A stretch of 64,000 nt of DNA from Pannonibacter carbonis (GCF_003012935.1 NZ_PUDR01000006.1:124001-188000); one strand, 5' to 3'; positions 35,980 through 44,947 are shown, numbered from the stretch's first letter. The notes: generated by a model not told the origin, from the sequence alone. Translations and numbers: made by a program.

Positions 35980-38900
35980 TCACGCCATCTGCACGTCAGT
36001 GACGCCCGGAACGGCCTTCAGGGCGCCGGCGATTTCCGGGGACAGGCGGTATTTGCCGGGCAACCTTACCTCGACCTCGCGCTTGCCCTCGTCCAGCAGC
36101 AGGACGACATTCACCTCGCCCTCCCCCTTGGTCGACAGATGACGGGCCAGGCTCTTCATCGGCCGGGCGTCGCGCAGGAACACCCGCAGGCTCTTCTGCA
36201 CGCGTGCGGCCATGGTCTCGATCGGATCAACCTGCTCGATTCGCACCGAGGGCTCGTCATCGCGCATATCAGAGCTGACGAGGACCACCATCGACTTGCC
36301 GACCTCGATCACATCGCGGAACTGGGCCAGCTTTTCGGAGAACAGCAGCGCCTCGAACTGGCCGGTGGCATCCGAGAAGCGGACAATGCCCATGCGATTT
36401 CCGGACTTGGTCTTGCGCTCCTGCTTGGAGACGACCGTGCCGGCGAGACGGCCGGCGGATGCGCCCCGTTTCACGGCCTCTGAGAACTGCGCCCATGGCT
36501 GCACCCGCATCCGTTCGAGCAGAGGCTGATATTCATCGAGCGGATGGGAGGACAGATAGAAGCCAATGGCCTGATGCTCCCGTTGCAAGCGCTCGGCCGG
36601 CAGCCAGCCCGAGACCTCGGCCAGTTGCAACTCATCCCCTGCCCCACCACCGCCGCCGCCGAACATGTCGTTCTGGCCGACCGTGGCATTGGCTTCCGTT
36701 CGCTGCGCCTGGCCGATGATTCGCTCAAGCCCTTCAAAGACGCGGGCGCGATTCGGCTCAAGGCAATCAAAGGCGCCAGCATTGACGAGACTTTCCAGGA
36801 CGCGCTTGTTCAGGAACTTCGGCGAAATGCGCGAGGCAAAATCGCCAAGGCTCTTGAAGGGCCTGTCGCCGCGCACATCGACGAGATGCTGGATCGCCTG
36901 TTCGCCCGCCCCCTTGATGGCGCCCATGGCATAGACGATGCGGCCGTTGTCGACGTCGAAGGGCACCATTGATCGGTTGATCGACGGCGCGAGCACCTCG
37001 ACGCCCATGCGCCGGGCCTCTTGGCGGAAGTCGCCCAGCTTGTCGGTGTTGCCCAGATCGAGCGTCATGGACGCGGCCAGGAACTCGACCGGATGGTTCG
37101 CCTTGAGCCAGGCCGTGTGGTAGGAGACCAGCGCATAGGCGGCAGCGTGTGACTTGTTGAAGCCGTAGTTGGCGAATTTCGCCACGAGGTCGAAAATCGT
37201 GCCGGCCTGGTCCTTGTCGACGCCGCGCTCGACGGCGCCATCGACGAAGCGGGCGCGCTGCACCTCCATTTCGGCGGCGATCTTCTTGCCCATGGCGCGG
37301 CGCAGCAGGTCAGCCTCGCCAAGCGAATAACCGGAGAGCACCTGCGCGATCTGCATCACCTGTTCCTGATAGACGATGATGCCGTTCGTCTCGGTCAGGA
37401 TCGGCTCCAGCAGCGGATGCAGGTAGTCCGGCTCCTGTTCGCCATGCTTGACGGCGTTATAGACCGGGATGTTCTCCATCGGACCCGGGCGATACAAGGC
37501 CACCAGAGCAATGATGTCCTCGAACCGGTCCGGCTTCATGCCGGCGATGGCCCGGCGCATGCCCTGGCTTTCCAGCTGGAACACGCCGACGGTCTCGCCT
37601 GCCGCCAGCAGCTTGTAGGTCTTCGGATCATCAAGCGGGACCGCTGCCATGTCGACATGTATGCCCTTGCGGGCGATCAGCTTTACTGCCGTGTCGATGA
37701 CGGTAAGGGTCTTCAGGCCCAGGAAGTCGAACTTCACCAGTCCGGCTTCCTCCACCATCTTCATGTTGAACTGCGCCACCGGCATGTCGGAACGCGGATC
37801 ACGATAGAGCGGGACAAGCTGCTCCAGCGGACGATCACCGATCACCACGCCTGCGGCGTGGGTCGAGGCGTGGCGATAGAGACCTTCAAGCTTCTGGGCC
37901 ATCGCCAGTAGCCGCTCGACGCTTTCCTCGTCGCGCGCGGCCTCACGCAGGCGCGGCTCCTCCGCGATGGCCTGGGCGAGGGTTACCGGATTGGCGGGAT
38001 TGGCCGGGACCAGCTTGCACAGACGGTCGACCTGGCCATAAGGCATCTGCAGCACGCGGCCGACGTCACGCAGCACCGCGCGGGCCTGTAGCGACCCGAA
38101 CGTGATGATCTGCGCCACCTGGCTGCGGCCGTATTTCTCCTGGACGTAGCGAATGACCTCTTCGCGCCGGTTCTGGCAGAAGTCGATGTCGAAGTCCGGC
38201 ATCGACACGCGTTCCGGATTGAGGAAGCGCTCGAACAGCAGCGAGAACCGCATCGGGTCGAGGTCGGTGATGGTCAGCGCCCAGGCGACCACGGACCCGG
38301 CACCCGAACCACGGCCCGGGCCAACAGGAATGTCATGCGCCTTGGCCCACTTGATGAAATCGGCCACGATCAGGAAGTAGCCGGGAAACTTCATCCGCTC
38401 GATGACCGACAGTTCGAAATCGAGGCGGTCCCAATAGTCCTTCTCGGTCAGGTCAGGGGCAAGGCCGTGGGCAGCCAGGCGCATGGCCAGACCTTCGCGG
38501 GCCTGGCGTCTCAATTCATCGGCTTCTGCCTTCTCCGCTTGCTCGGGATCGGCATCGGCACCGGCAAAGCGCGGCAGAATCGGATCGCGCTTCAGCGGCC
38601 GGTAGTGGCAGCGCCGCGCGATCTCGAGCGTGGCGTCGCAGGCCTCCGGCAGATCGGAGAACAGCGCAAGCATCTCGGCACGGGACTTGAAATAGTGTTC
38701 CGGCGTCAGCTTGCGCCGGTCATCATCAATGAGCACCCGGCCTTCCGAAATCGCGATGAGGGCATCATGGGCCTCATAGTCGTCGCGCTTGGGAAAGAAG
38801 GGCTCGTTGGTGGCAACGATGGGAAGGCCCTTGTCATAGGCCAGATCGAGAAAGCCCGGCTCGGTCTTCCGCTCCGCGGCCATGCCGTGACGCTGCAGTT

Positions 38901-39426
38901 CCACATAGCACCGCCCGTCGAAGGCTGCGGCCAGGCGGTCGAGGCGGGCTGCCGCAAGCTTGTGGTTGCCCGTTAGCAGCGCCTTGCCGACCGGGCCATG
39001 AACACCACCAGTCAGAAGGATCAGGCCGGCAGCACGCGATTCCAGCAATGCCAGCGGCACATGCGGGTGCTGGCCAGTCGGCGTCTCCAGGAACGCCCGG
39101 CTCGTCAGTTCCATGAGGTTCATGTAGCCCTGCTCGCTCATGGCAAGCACAACCACATCGCTCAAGGCGGGTTCACCGCGCCGATCATCGCCGGCTTCAT
39201 CGTCAAAGGCCACCGCGAGTTGGCAGCCGATGATCGGCTGGATACCGGAGCCCCAGGCCTTGCCGGCAAATTCCTGCGCCCCGAACAAGTTGCCGGTGTC
39301 CGTGATTGCCAGCGCGGGCTGACCGTCCGCCTTGGCAAGATCAAGCAGCTTCTTGATCGGCAGCGCCCCTTCCAGCAGGGAAAGGGCGGAGTGAACGCGA
39401 AGGTGGACGAAGCCGATCTCGGACAT
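35980..39426 (-). CDS. dnaE: DNA polymerase III alpha subunit
   Basis: The 1148-residue replicative polymerase starts MSEIGFVHLRVHSALSLLEGALP at ATG 39426. An N-terminal PHP domain is followed by the polymerase core with catalytic Asp residues in PDFDIDFCQNRREEVIRYVQ, fingers (GAGSVVAWALTITDLDP), a helix-hairpin-helix region (INRSMVPFDV, then FDCLEPNRARVFEGLE), and an OB fold (AGTVVSKQERKTKSGNRMGIVRFSD). Length is that of DnaE1, not of the SOS-type DnaE2/ImuC. The frame is open upstream but the N-terminal family motif fixes the start. No clear promoter was seen in the 157 bp before it, so it may be read from the small SOS-controlled gene upstream. Confidence 0.96.
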   Translation of the reverse strand: MSEIGFVHLRVHSALSLLEGALPIKKLLDLAKADGQPALAITDTGNLFGAQEFAGKAWGSGIQPIIGCQLAVAFDDEAGDDRRGEPALSDVVVLAMSEQGYMNLMELTSRAFLETPTGQHPHVPLALLESRAAGLILLTGGVHGPVGKALLTGNHKLAAARLDRLAAAFDGRCYVELQRHGMAAERKTEPGFLDLAYDKGLPIVATNEPFFPKRDDYEAHDALIAISEGRVLIDDDRRKLTPEHYFKSRAEMLALFSDLPEACDATLEIARRCHYRPLKRDPILPRFAGADADPEQAEKAEADELRRQAREGLAMRLAAHGLAPDLTEKDYWDRLDFELSVIERMKFPGYFLIVADFIKWAKAHDIPVGPGRGSGAGSVVAWALTITDLDPMRFSLLFERFLNPERVSMPDFDIDFCQNRREEVIRYVQEKYGRSQVAQIITFGSLQARAVLRDVGRVLQMPYGQVDRLCKLVPANPANPVTLAQAIAEEPRLREAARDEESVERLLAMAQKLEGLYRHASTHAAGVVIGDRPLEQLVPLYRDPRSDMPVAQFNMKMVEEAGLVKFDFLGLKTLTVIDTAVKLIARKGIHVDMAAVPLDDPKTYKLLAAGETVGVFQLESQGMRRAIAGMKPDRFEDIIALVALYRPGPMENIPVYNAVKHGEQEPDYLHPLLEPILTETNGIIVYQEQVMQIAQVLSGYSLGEADLLRRAMGKKIAAEMEVQRARFVDGAVERGVDKDQAGTIFDLVAKFANYGFNKSHAAAYALVSYHTAWLKANHPVEFLAASMTLDLGNTDKLGDFRQEARRMGVEVLAPSINRSMVPFDVDNGRIVYAMGAIKGAGEQAIQHLVDVRGDRPFKSLGDFASRISPKFLNKRVLESLVNAGAFDCLEPNRARVFEGLERIIGQAQRTEANATVGQNDMFGGGGGGAGDELQLAEVSGWLPAERLQREHQAIGFYLSSHPLDEYQPLLERMRVQPWAQFSEAVKRGASAGRLAGTVVSKQERKTKSGNRMGIVRFSDATGQFEALLFSEKLAQFRDVIEVGKSMVVLVSSDMRDDEPSVRIEQVDPIETMAARVQKSLRVFLRDARPMKSLARHLSTKGEGEVNVVLLLDEGKREVEVRLPGKYRLSPEIAGALKAVPGVTDVQMA

Positions 39427-39583
39427 GACAACGGGACCCGGTAAGAGAGAACCATCCTGTCCCGTAACCGGAGCCAGGATGATCAGCCGTTTGTCCCTTT
39501 GACATGCCCTGAAGCGGGGGGAGATGTCGAGCTGCGATCCGGCCGGAGACGACCCGATCCAGAGGTTCCTGCGCCGGCGGGCC

Positions 39584-39682
39584 TCAGTTGAACGCCAGCA
39601 GAACCTCTCCCCAGACAGCAATGGTGGCGGCGAAAACAACGAGCGAACCGAAAGCGGCGATATCGCGGGCCAGGAAAGTCAT
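39584..39682 (-). CDS. SOS-regulated 32-residue membrane peptide, candidate SidA-like cell division inhibitor
   Basis: A 32-codon gene with an excellent ribosome site (GAGAGGAG, six bases before ATG 39682). The product begins MTFLARDIAAFGS, with a positively charged N-terminus, and continues as one hydrophobic helix (about residues 9-31) containing a single Trp-Gly-Glu (WGE) before the end LLAFN. It is a single-pass inner-membrane peptide. The promoter (TTGTCA, 17 bp, CAATCT) is overlapped by a perfect LexA box at 39768-39782. In Caulobacter the 29-residue SidA, an SOS-induced inhibitor that binds FtsW, is encoded, as I recall, immediately beside dnaE, the same position as here. Homology is inferred from context and architecture, not from alignment. 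Confidence 0.75.
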   Translation of the reverse strand: MTFLARDIAAFGSLVVFAATIAVWGEVLLAFN

Positions 39683-39762
39683 GGCATGCTCCTCTCTTTC
39701 GAACCGGCAGCTCCGCTGCCTCGGGTTCCGTGGTCTGGGGCCGCAGCGGCCCCTTGGTCACC

Positions 39763-39791
39763 AGATTGTTCCCTTTTTGTTCTTTTGACAA
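39763..39791 (-). promoter_or_regulatory. SOS promoter of the 32-residue peptide gene
   Basis: Minus-strand -35 TTGTCA (complement of 39786-39791), 17-bp spacer, -10 CAATCT (complement of 39763-39768). The LexA box fills the spacer. Transcription would start near 39756 and give a leader of about 75 bases. Confidence 0.7.
39768..39782 (-). promoter_or_regulatory. SOS (LexA) box upstream of the 32-residue peptide gene
   Basis: On the minus strand the sequence is GAAC-AAAAAGG-GAAC, an exact GAAC-N7-GAAC match, the same type as the lexA box at 14068-14082. It overlaps the -35 to -10 spacer. Confidence 0.85.
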
Positions 39792-39824
39792 GCCTCTATC
39801 GGGTCCGAAGCATCGCGGGCCCCG

Positions 39825-39857
39825 TTGTTCTCATGTGAGGGTGAACAAATAATGAAC
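39825..39857 (+). promoter_or_regulatory. Second perfect LexA box on a plus-strand promoter without a recognised gene
   Basis: GAAC-AAATAAT-GAAC at 39843-39857 is an exact SOS box. It covers the -10 (AATAAT, 39848-39853) of a plus-strand promoter with -35 TTGTTC (39825-39830) and a 17-bp spacer. The transcript would run toward the 3' end of lolD. No open frame with a ribosome site is visible before lolD, so it would be a noncoding or antisense RNA, or the box may simply aid repression of the peptide gene 60 bp away. Between this box and lolD there is only a G/C-rich inverted repeat near 39891-39904. Confidence 0.6.
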
Positions 39858-39979
39858 GGCGCCTAGTCTGGGGCGACGCACGGCCCCTTCGCCCCCACGG
39901 GGGCGGCACATGCAAGGCGCTGTGCCCCCACCTGGACCACTGGGCATCAAGGATCAGGAAAACACGGTCGCAACTGGTC

Positions 39980-40660
39980 TCAGTAATCGAGGATCAACCC
40001 GTCCCGAAGCGTGATGACACGATCCATCCGTCCGGCCAGGTCCATGTTATGGGTGGCAAACAGGGCTGCAACGCCGGTCGCCCGCACCAGCGCCTGGAGA
40101 GCGTCGAAGACATAATGGGCCGTCTGCGGATCCAGATTGCCGGTCGGCTCGTCGAGCAAGAGCAGCCGCGGGGCATTGGCGACGGCACGTGCAATGGCGA
40201 CACGCTGCTGCTCGCCGCCGGACAATTCGGATGGACGATGTGTGCCTCTGGCCCCAAGCCGCATATAAGCAAGGAGCTGGCTGGCGCGTTCGGCCGCAGT
40301 CTTTTTCGGCAAACCCTGGATCATCTGCGGCATCATCACGTTTTCCAGAGCCGTGAATTCCGGCAGGAGGTGATGGAACTGGTAGACAAAACCGATGTCG
40401 TTACGCCGGATGGTCGTGCGCGCATCATCTCCGAGCGCACCGCAAGGCTTGCCATTGACATAGACCTCACCCGAATCGGGCTTTTCCAGCAGGCCAGCGA
40501 TGTGCAGCAACGTGGACTTGCCTGTGCCCGAGGGGGCGACCAGAGCAACCATCTGACCCGCTTCAAGCGTCAGATCAGCCCCTTTCAGGATCTCCAGCGT
40601 GCCGGAAGCTTCACTGAACACACGGGTAATACCGCTGAGGCGCAATACAGACGCGGACAT
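39980..40660 (-). CDS. lolD: Lipoprotein-releasing ABC transporter ATPase LolD
   Basis: The 226-residue ATPase powers release of outer-membrane lipoproteins from the inner membrane. Walker A is [12 protein letters not shown], the Q-loop region [20 protein letters not shown] is LolD-like, the signature is [14 protein letters not shown] and Walker B is [14 protein letters not shown] used ATG 40660 (CAGGAG upstream); an ATG at 40696 without a ribosome site adds 12 residues. It follows its permease gene. Confidence 0.93.
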   Translation of the reverse strand: MSASVLRLSGITRVFSEASGTLEILKGADLTLEAGQMVALVAPSGTGKSTLLHIAGLLEKPDSGEVYVNGKPCGALGDDARTTIRRNDIGFVYQFHHLLPEFTALENVMMPQMIQGLPKKTAAERASQLLAYMRLGARGTHRPSELSGGEQQRVAIARAVANAPRLLLLDEPTGNLDPQTAHYVFDALQALVRATGVAALFATHNMDLAGRMDRVITLRDGLILDY

Positions 40661-40699
40661 GGACGAGGTCTCTCCTGAGGATCCGGCTAAGGCCATGGT

Positions 40700-42046
40700 T
40701 CACTCGTACCTGAGCGCTTCGACCGGATCGAGGCGCGCGGCACGCCAGGCCGGGTAGATCGTTGCCAGAAGGGACAGCACCAGCGCCATCACCAGCACCA
40801 TGATCGTTTCGCCCTGGTCCATCTCTGCCGGCAGACGCGAGAGGAAATAAAGGGTCGGATCAAACAGCTGCGTGCTGGTCAGCCAGGAAATGAACTGGCG
40901 GATGCTCTCGATGTTGAGGCAGACAACAAGGCCCAGAAGGAAACCCGCAAGCGTGCCGACAACACCGATGCTGGCACCGGTGATGACGAAGACACGCATG
41001 ACCGCCCCCCGCGTCGCCCCCATGGTGCGCAGGATGGCGATGTCGCGCCCCTTGTCCTTCACCAGCATGGTGAGGCCGGAAATGATGTTGAGTGCGGCAA
41101 CCAGCACGATCAGCGTCAGGATCAGGAACATGACGTTGCGCTCCACCTCGAGGGCAGAGAAGAACGTCATGTTGCGCTGGCGCCAGTCGCTGACGAATGC
41201 GGGGCGCCCTGCCCCTTCCTCGACGGCCGAGCGATAGGTGCCCACCTTGTCCGGATCGTCGGTATAGACCTCGACGCCCGTCGCCTTGCCGTCCATGCGG
41301 AAGAAGCCCTGGGCTTCTGGCAGCGGCATGAAGGCAATGGTTCCGTCGTATTCCGACATGCCGATCTCGAAGATGGCGCTGACCGGGTAGGCCTTGGTAC
41401 GCGGGGTCACGCCCATCGGGGTGACCGCCCCGCGCGGCGAGATGATGGTGATGCTGTCGCCGACCTGCAGGCCAAGTTGCTGCGCCATGCGTGTGCCAAT
41501 GGCAATGCCGCCGTCGGTGTCAAACCCCTCCAGCGAGCCCTGGCGAATGTTGCCGGCAACGAGGGGCAGCCGCTTGAGGTCGCTCTCATAAAGACCGCGC
41601 ACCAGCGCCCCGAGGTTTCCCGCCGGTCCGGCGACAAGGGCCTGGCCCTCGACAAAGGGAATGGCAGCCACGACACCGGACACCCCCTGCAGCCGTGAGG
41701 CCACGGCGTCATAGTCGGTGAGAGGTTGATCTATCGGCTGAACCAGCATGTGGCCATTGATGCCGAGGATCTTGCTGAGGAGTTCCGTGCGGAACCCGTT
41801 CATCACCGCCATGACGATGACAAGGGTCGCAACGCCAAGCATGATTCCGGCAAAGGAGAACCCGGCAATGATCGAGATGAAGCTGTCGCGACGGCGCGAG
41901 CGCAGGTACCGACCGGCGATCATCCACTCGAACGGGGCAAACGGGCGGACGGCGCCCGGACTGCTATCCCCCGGGGCCTTGCCGGCGCTTGCGGATTTCT
42001 CCGGCTTGGCATCCTTCGACTGCGGCGATGTGGTGCGTGCGCTCAT
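40700..42046 (-). CDS. lolC: Lipoprotein-releasing ABC transporter permease LolC/LolE
   Basis: The 448-residue permease partners LolD. One transmembrane helix (FISIIAGFSFAGIMLGVATLVIVMAVMNGF), a periplasmic MacB-like domain of about 220 residues and three C-terminal helices ending in PAWRAARLDPVEALRYE, the FtsX-type tail, are visible. Only one permease gene is present, as in the LolF-type arrangement of many alphaproteobacteria, so it probably forms a homodimer. ATG 42046 with AAGGCAG upstream was taken; the frame stays open to 42100. Confidence 0.9.
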   Translation of the reverse strand: MSARTTSPQSKDAKPEKSASAGKAPGDSSPGAVRPFAPFEWMIAGRYLRSRRRDSFISIIAGFSFAGIMLGVATLVIVMAVMNGFRTELLSKILGINGHMLVQPIDQPLTDYDAVASRLQGVSGVVAAIPFVEGQALVAGPAGNLGALVRGLYESDLKRLPLVAGNIRQGSLEGFDTDGGIAIGTRMAQQLGLQVGDSITIISPRGAVTPMGVTPRTKAYPVSAIFEIGMSEYDGTIAFMPLPEAQGFFRMDGKATGVEVYTDDPDKVGTYRSAVEEGAGRPAFVSDWRQRNMTFFSALEVERNVMFLILTLIVLVAALNIISGLTMLVKDKGRDIAILRTMGATRGAVMRVFVITGASIGVVGTLAGFLLGLVVCLNIESIRQFISWLTSTQLFDPTLYFLSRLPAEMDQGETIMVLVMALVLSLLATIYPAWRAARLDPVEALRYE

Positions 42047-42273
42047 GATCTGCCTTGAAGGTGGAGCAAGGGCTCGGCCCTGGTACCGGACGTCCTGCAC
42101 TGTCGCGAAAGCGTCCGGTTGCCTGCTTGTTCTGTTTCCCGAATCGGCCCGGACAATAAAGCGCGAGCCTACGATCGCGCTTTATTAGCCAAAGCAGGCA
42201 GGATTGCGAGCACATCGGCTGTTTCGGTCGCCAAGTGCACCGAATCCCCGGTCACAAGGATCCGCGAGTGGGA

Positions 42274-43602
42274 TCACGAGGTCAATGCGTCGCGGATCTT
42301 GTTGAAGGCTGCCTCGACAGTCAGCGTTTCCCGGGCCCCGGTGGCGCGTTCCTTGACCTCAACCACGCCATCCTTGAGGCCGCGCGGACCGGCGATCAGT
42401 TGGAACGGCAGACCGATGAGGTCCATCGTGGCGAACTTGGCACCAGCGCGGGTATCTGCGTCGTCGTAGAGCACTTCAATGCCGGCATTCTCGAACCGCT
42501 GGTAGAGCGCCTCGCAGGCCTGGTCCGTCTCGGCGTCGCCCGGCTTCAGGTTGATCAGGCCGACATGGAACGGCGCGACCGAGGCCGGCCAGATGATGCC
42601 TTCCTCGTCATGGCTCGCCTCGATCAAGGCCCCCATCAGGCGCGACACACCGACACCATAGGAGCCCATGTGCACGGGCACTTCCGTGCCTTCAGATGTC
42701 ATCACCTTGGCTCCCATCGGCTCGGAATACTTTGTACCGAAGTAGAAGATGTGTCCCACCTCGATGCCACGGGCCGAGACGCGGGCGTCTTCCGGGATCG
42801 CGTTGAAGGCTGCCTCGTCGTGCATTTCCTCGGTCGCTGCGTAAGGCGTCGTCCAGCTGTCGACGATCGGCGTCAGGTCAGAGGCAAAATCGGTATCGAG
42901 GCCGGGGGTTGCCATGTCCAGGAGGCTCTTGTCGCAGAACACGGCGCTTTCGCCGGTGGCGGCAAGGATGATGAACTCGTGGCTCATGTCACCGCCGATC
43001 GGGCCGGTGTCGGCGCGCATCGGGATCGCCTTCAGCCCCATGCGGGCAAAGGTCCGCAGGTAAGCGACGAACATGCGGTTGTAGGCGTGGCGCGCGGCTT
43101 CCTTGTCGATGTCGAAGGAATAGGCATCCTTCATCAGGAACTCACGGCCGCGCATGATGCCGAAGCGCGGACGGACCTCGTCACGGAACTTCCACTGGAT
43201 GTGGTAGAGGTTCAGCGGCAGGTCCTTGTAGGAGCGCACATAGCCGCGGAAGATGTCGGTGATCATCTCCTCGTTGGTCGGGCCGAACAGCATCTCGCGC
43301 TCGTGGCGGTCCTCGATGCGCAGCATCTCCTTGCCATAGGCATCATAGCGCCCGCTTTCGCGCCACAGGTCCGCCGACTGGATCGTCGGCATCAGCAGTT
43401 GAACGGCGCCAGCGCGGTTCTGCTCTTCCTCGACGATCTTCTCGATCTTGCGCAGCACGCGGAAGCCCAGCGGCAGCCAGGAATAGATGCCGGCCGACTG
43501 CTGGCGGATCATGCCGGCACGCAGCATCAACCGGTGCGAGACGATCTCGGCTTCCTTGGGGGTTTCCTTCAGGATGGGCAGAAAAAAGCGGGACAGTCGC
43601 AT
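42274..43602 (-). CDS. proS: Prolyl-tRNA synthetase, short alphaproteobacterial form
   Basis: The 442-residue class II synthetase charges tRNA-Pro. It has motif 1 ([23 protein letters not shown]), motif 2 ([25 protein letters not shown]) and motif 3 ([17 protein letters not shown]), then the anticodon domain. It lacks the roughly 180-residue editing insertion found in E. coli ProS (572 residues), as usual in alphaproteobacteria, so proofreading of Ala-tRNA-Pro would need a separate deacylase. Start [10 protein letters not shown] at 43602. Confidence 0.95.
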   Translation of the reverse strand: MRLSRFFLPILKETPKEAEIVSHRLMLRAGMIRQQSAGIYSWLPLGFRVLRKIEKIVEEEQNRAGAVQLLMPTIQSADLWRESGRYDAYGKEMLRIEDRHEREMLFGPTNEEMITDIFRGYVRSYKDLPLNLYHIQWKFRDEVRPRFGIMRGREFLMKDAYSFDIDKEAARHAYNRMFVAYLRTFARMGLKAIPMRADTGPIGGDMSHEFIILAATGESAVFCDKSLLDMATPGLDTDFASDLTPIVDSWTTPYAATEEMHDEAAFNAIPEDARVSARGIEVGHIFYFGTKYSEPMGAKVMTSEGTEVPVHMGSYGVGVSRLMGALIEASHDEEGIIWPASVAPFHVGLINLKPGDAETDQACEALYQRFENAGIEVLYDDADTRAGAKFATMDLIGLPFQLIAGPRGLKDGVVEVKERATGARETLTVEAAFNKIRDALTS

Positions 43603-43856
43603 GTCAGGTTCCTGAATATCGCGGGCACCCACCACCGGGCCGCGCCGCAGTCAAACCGCATGCATCCCGAAAACACAAGTCCCTTGCAGAAATGCTTCGG
43701 GAAAAGCTTGGGATTCCAGGGTCCGGACCACATTCCGGAGGGGCATCCCCTTGAGGAATAAGGCTTTCCGAAACGCCGCCGGAAGCAGCATGCAAAAATT
43801 TTGGGCTTATGCGCTCAAAATAGTGACAAGTTTGTGTCAATGCGCTAGTTTGCCTC

Positions 43857-44062
43857 TCCATAAGAACAGAGGCAAAGAGCGGCAACGTTCTAAGCCTTTC
43901 ATAACAGGCATCGCGGTCTGAGTCTTGGGAGGAAGATCCCCCTGGCGCACCCACAAGGTTCGCAGCCGACACAGTGAAGTTTCCAAAAGGAACGCACTGA
44001 TGTATTGGGGGAGTTTTGGACGCGGAACTAAAAAAGCAGGGCAATTGCCCTGCTTTTTTTTC
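43857..44062 (+). ncRNA. Probable trans-acting small RNA, alpha-r9-like
   Basis: A plus-strand transcript would end at the perfect terminator 44036-44062. A tentative promoter is GTGACA (43823-43828), a 16-bp spacer and CTAGTT (43845-43850), which places the start near 43857; a later start near 43910 is possible. Internal pairing is visible: GTTTCC-AAAA-GGAAC at about 43979-43993, and CCCCC near 43939 can pair with GGGGG near 44007. From memory, rhizobial alpha-r9 sRNAs lie next to proS, the same context. No reading frame with a ribosome site fits. Family membership is a guess from location. Confidence 0.55.
44030..44062 (+). terminator. Strong bidirectional terminator of the small RNA
   Basis: The 18-bp perfect palindrome GCAGGGCAATTGCCCTGC (44036-44053) is followed by nine Ts and preceded by six As, so it would work in both directions but best on the plus strand. 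Confidence 0.9.
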
Positions 44063-44181
44063 GTCCCCGCACTGCTTCCACTCTGTCGGATTTCGTCTGG
44101 CGCCTGCCACTGGGCATTATCTCAATGGCCGCTCGCAGAAGCTGCGTTCACGGGCTCCCGCATAAAGTACAGACCCCCGAC

Positions 44182-44442
44182 TCAGCGCGGGCCGGGCAGC
44201 GGGATGTCATCCAGGGTGATGCCGGACTGACGCAACCAGACAAAGCCCGCGAACAGGACCGTTGTGACGATGGTCGTCCAGATCGCCGTGCGCAGCATGC
44301 GGAACCTGGCCGGAGCGCTGGCTTCGGTACCGGGCACCACTTCGCCTTCTTCTGCCTGGGTCCTGACGCCGAAGGGCAGGATCGCAAACAGCACGATCCA
44401 CCACATCATGAAATAGATGGCGAGTGCAAAAGGAAGTGACAT
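44182..44442 (-). CDS. DUF1467-family small membrane protein
   Basis: The 86-residue protein has two membrane helices: residues about 3-24 (LPFALAIYFMMWWIVLFAIL) and about 50-70 (IWTTIVTTVLFAGFVWLRQ), joined by the segment PFGVRTQAEEGEVVPGTEASAPA. The MWW-LPFGVR core is the mark of the DUF1467 family found across alphaproteobacteria near proS and mce. Function is unknown. It lies between the methylmalonyl-CoA epimerase gene and the sRNA locus. Confidence 0.85.
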   Translation of the reverse strand: MSLPFALAIYFMMWWIVLFAILPFGVRTQAEEGEVVPGTEASAPARFRMLRTAIWTTIVTTVLFAGFVWLRQSGITLDDIPLPGPR

Positions 44443-44542
44443 GTCGCAAGGGTCCTAAGGTTCAACCGCCTGGCAAGGCTGCCAGGGTCAAGCATGCGGG
44501 GGCGGAGCCAACCGGCAAGCCAGCCGGCTCCAACTGGCGTGA

Positions 44543-44947
44543 TCAGGCCTGCTCGAGTTCGGTCAAGGTGCCGAGAAAGTCCTTCGGGTGCAGGAACAGC
44601 ACCGGCTTGCCGTGAGCTCCGATCTTCGGCTCTCCGTCACCCAGGACGCGGGCACCGCGCGCAACCAGCTGATCCCGAGCGGCCAGGATATCCTCGACCT
44701 CGTAGCAGACATGGTGGATGCCACCGGTCGGGTTCTTTTCAAGGAACCTGGCGATCGGAGAGCCGGCGCCCAGCGGCTCCAGCAACTCGATCTTCGTGTT
44801 CGGCAGGTTGATGAACACGGTTGTCACACCGTGCTCGGTCTGCGCCACCTTGGCCGAGACCTCCGCGCCGAGCGTATCGCGATAGACGGCGGTTGCCGCG
44901 TCAATGTCAGACACGGCAATCGCCACATGGTTCAAACGTCCGATCAT
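44543..44947 (-). CDS. mce: Methylmalonyl-CoA epimerase
   Basis: This 134-residue vicinal-oxygen-chelate enzyme interconverts (2R)- and (2S)-methylmalonyl-CoA in propionyl-CoA metabolism. The metal ligands are seen in LNHVAIAVSDI (His near residue 6), GGIHHVCYEVEDI (His about 80) and the C-terminal Glu in KDFLGTLTELEQA. ATG 44947 matches the family N-terminus. It is 61 bp past the RNase J gene. Confidence 0.92.
   Translation of the reverse strand: MIGRLNHVAIAVSDIDAATAVYRDTLGAEVSAKVAQTEHGVTTVFINLPNTKIELLEPLGAGSPIARFLEKNPTGGIHHVCYEVEDILAARDQLVARGARVLGDGEPKIGAHGKPVLFLHPKDFLGTLTELEQA

Larger units (their letters stand above)
43603..44181. other. Gene-free region between the DUF1467 gene and proS
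   Basis: A 579-bp gap. Its left part should carry the proS promoter, which I could not define. A 16-bp inverted repeat TGACA-N6-TGTCA lies at 43824-43839. The right half contains the probable small RNA (about 43857-44062) and its terminator. From 44063 to 44181 nothing was recognised. Confidence 0.5.

Noticed and set aside
39483-39791. 102-codon minus-strand frame overlapping the 32-residue peptide gene
   Set aside because: It is Arg/Pro/Gly-rich with no ribosome site, and the in-phase peptide gene with SD and SOS promoter explains the region better.
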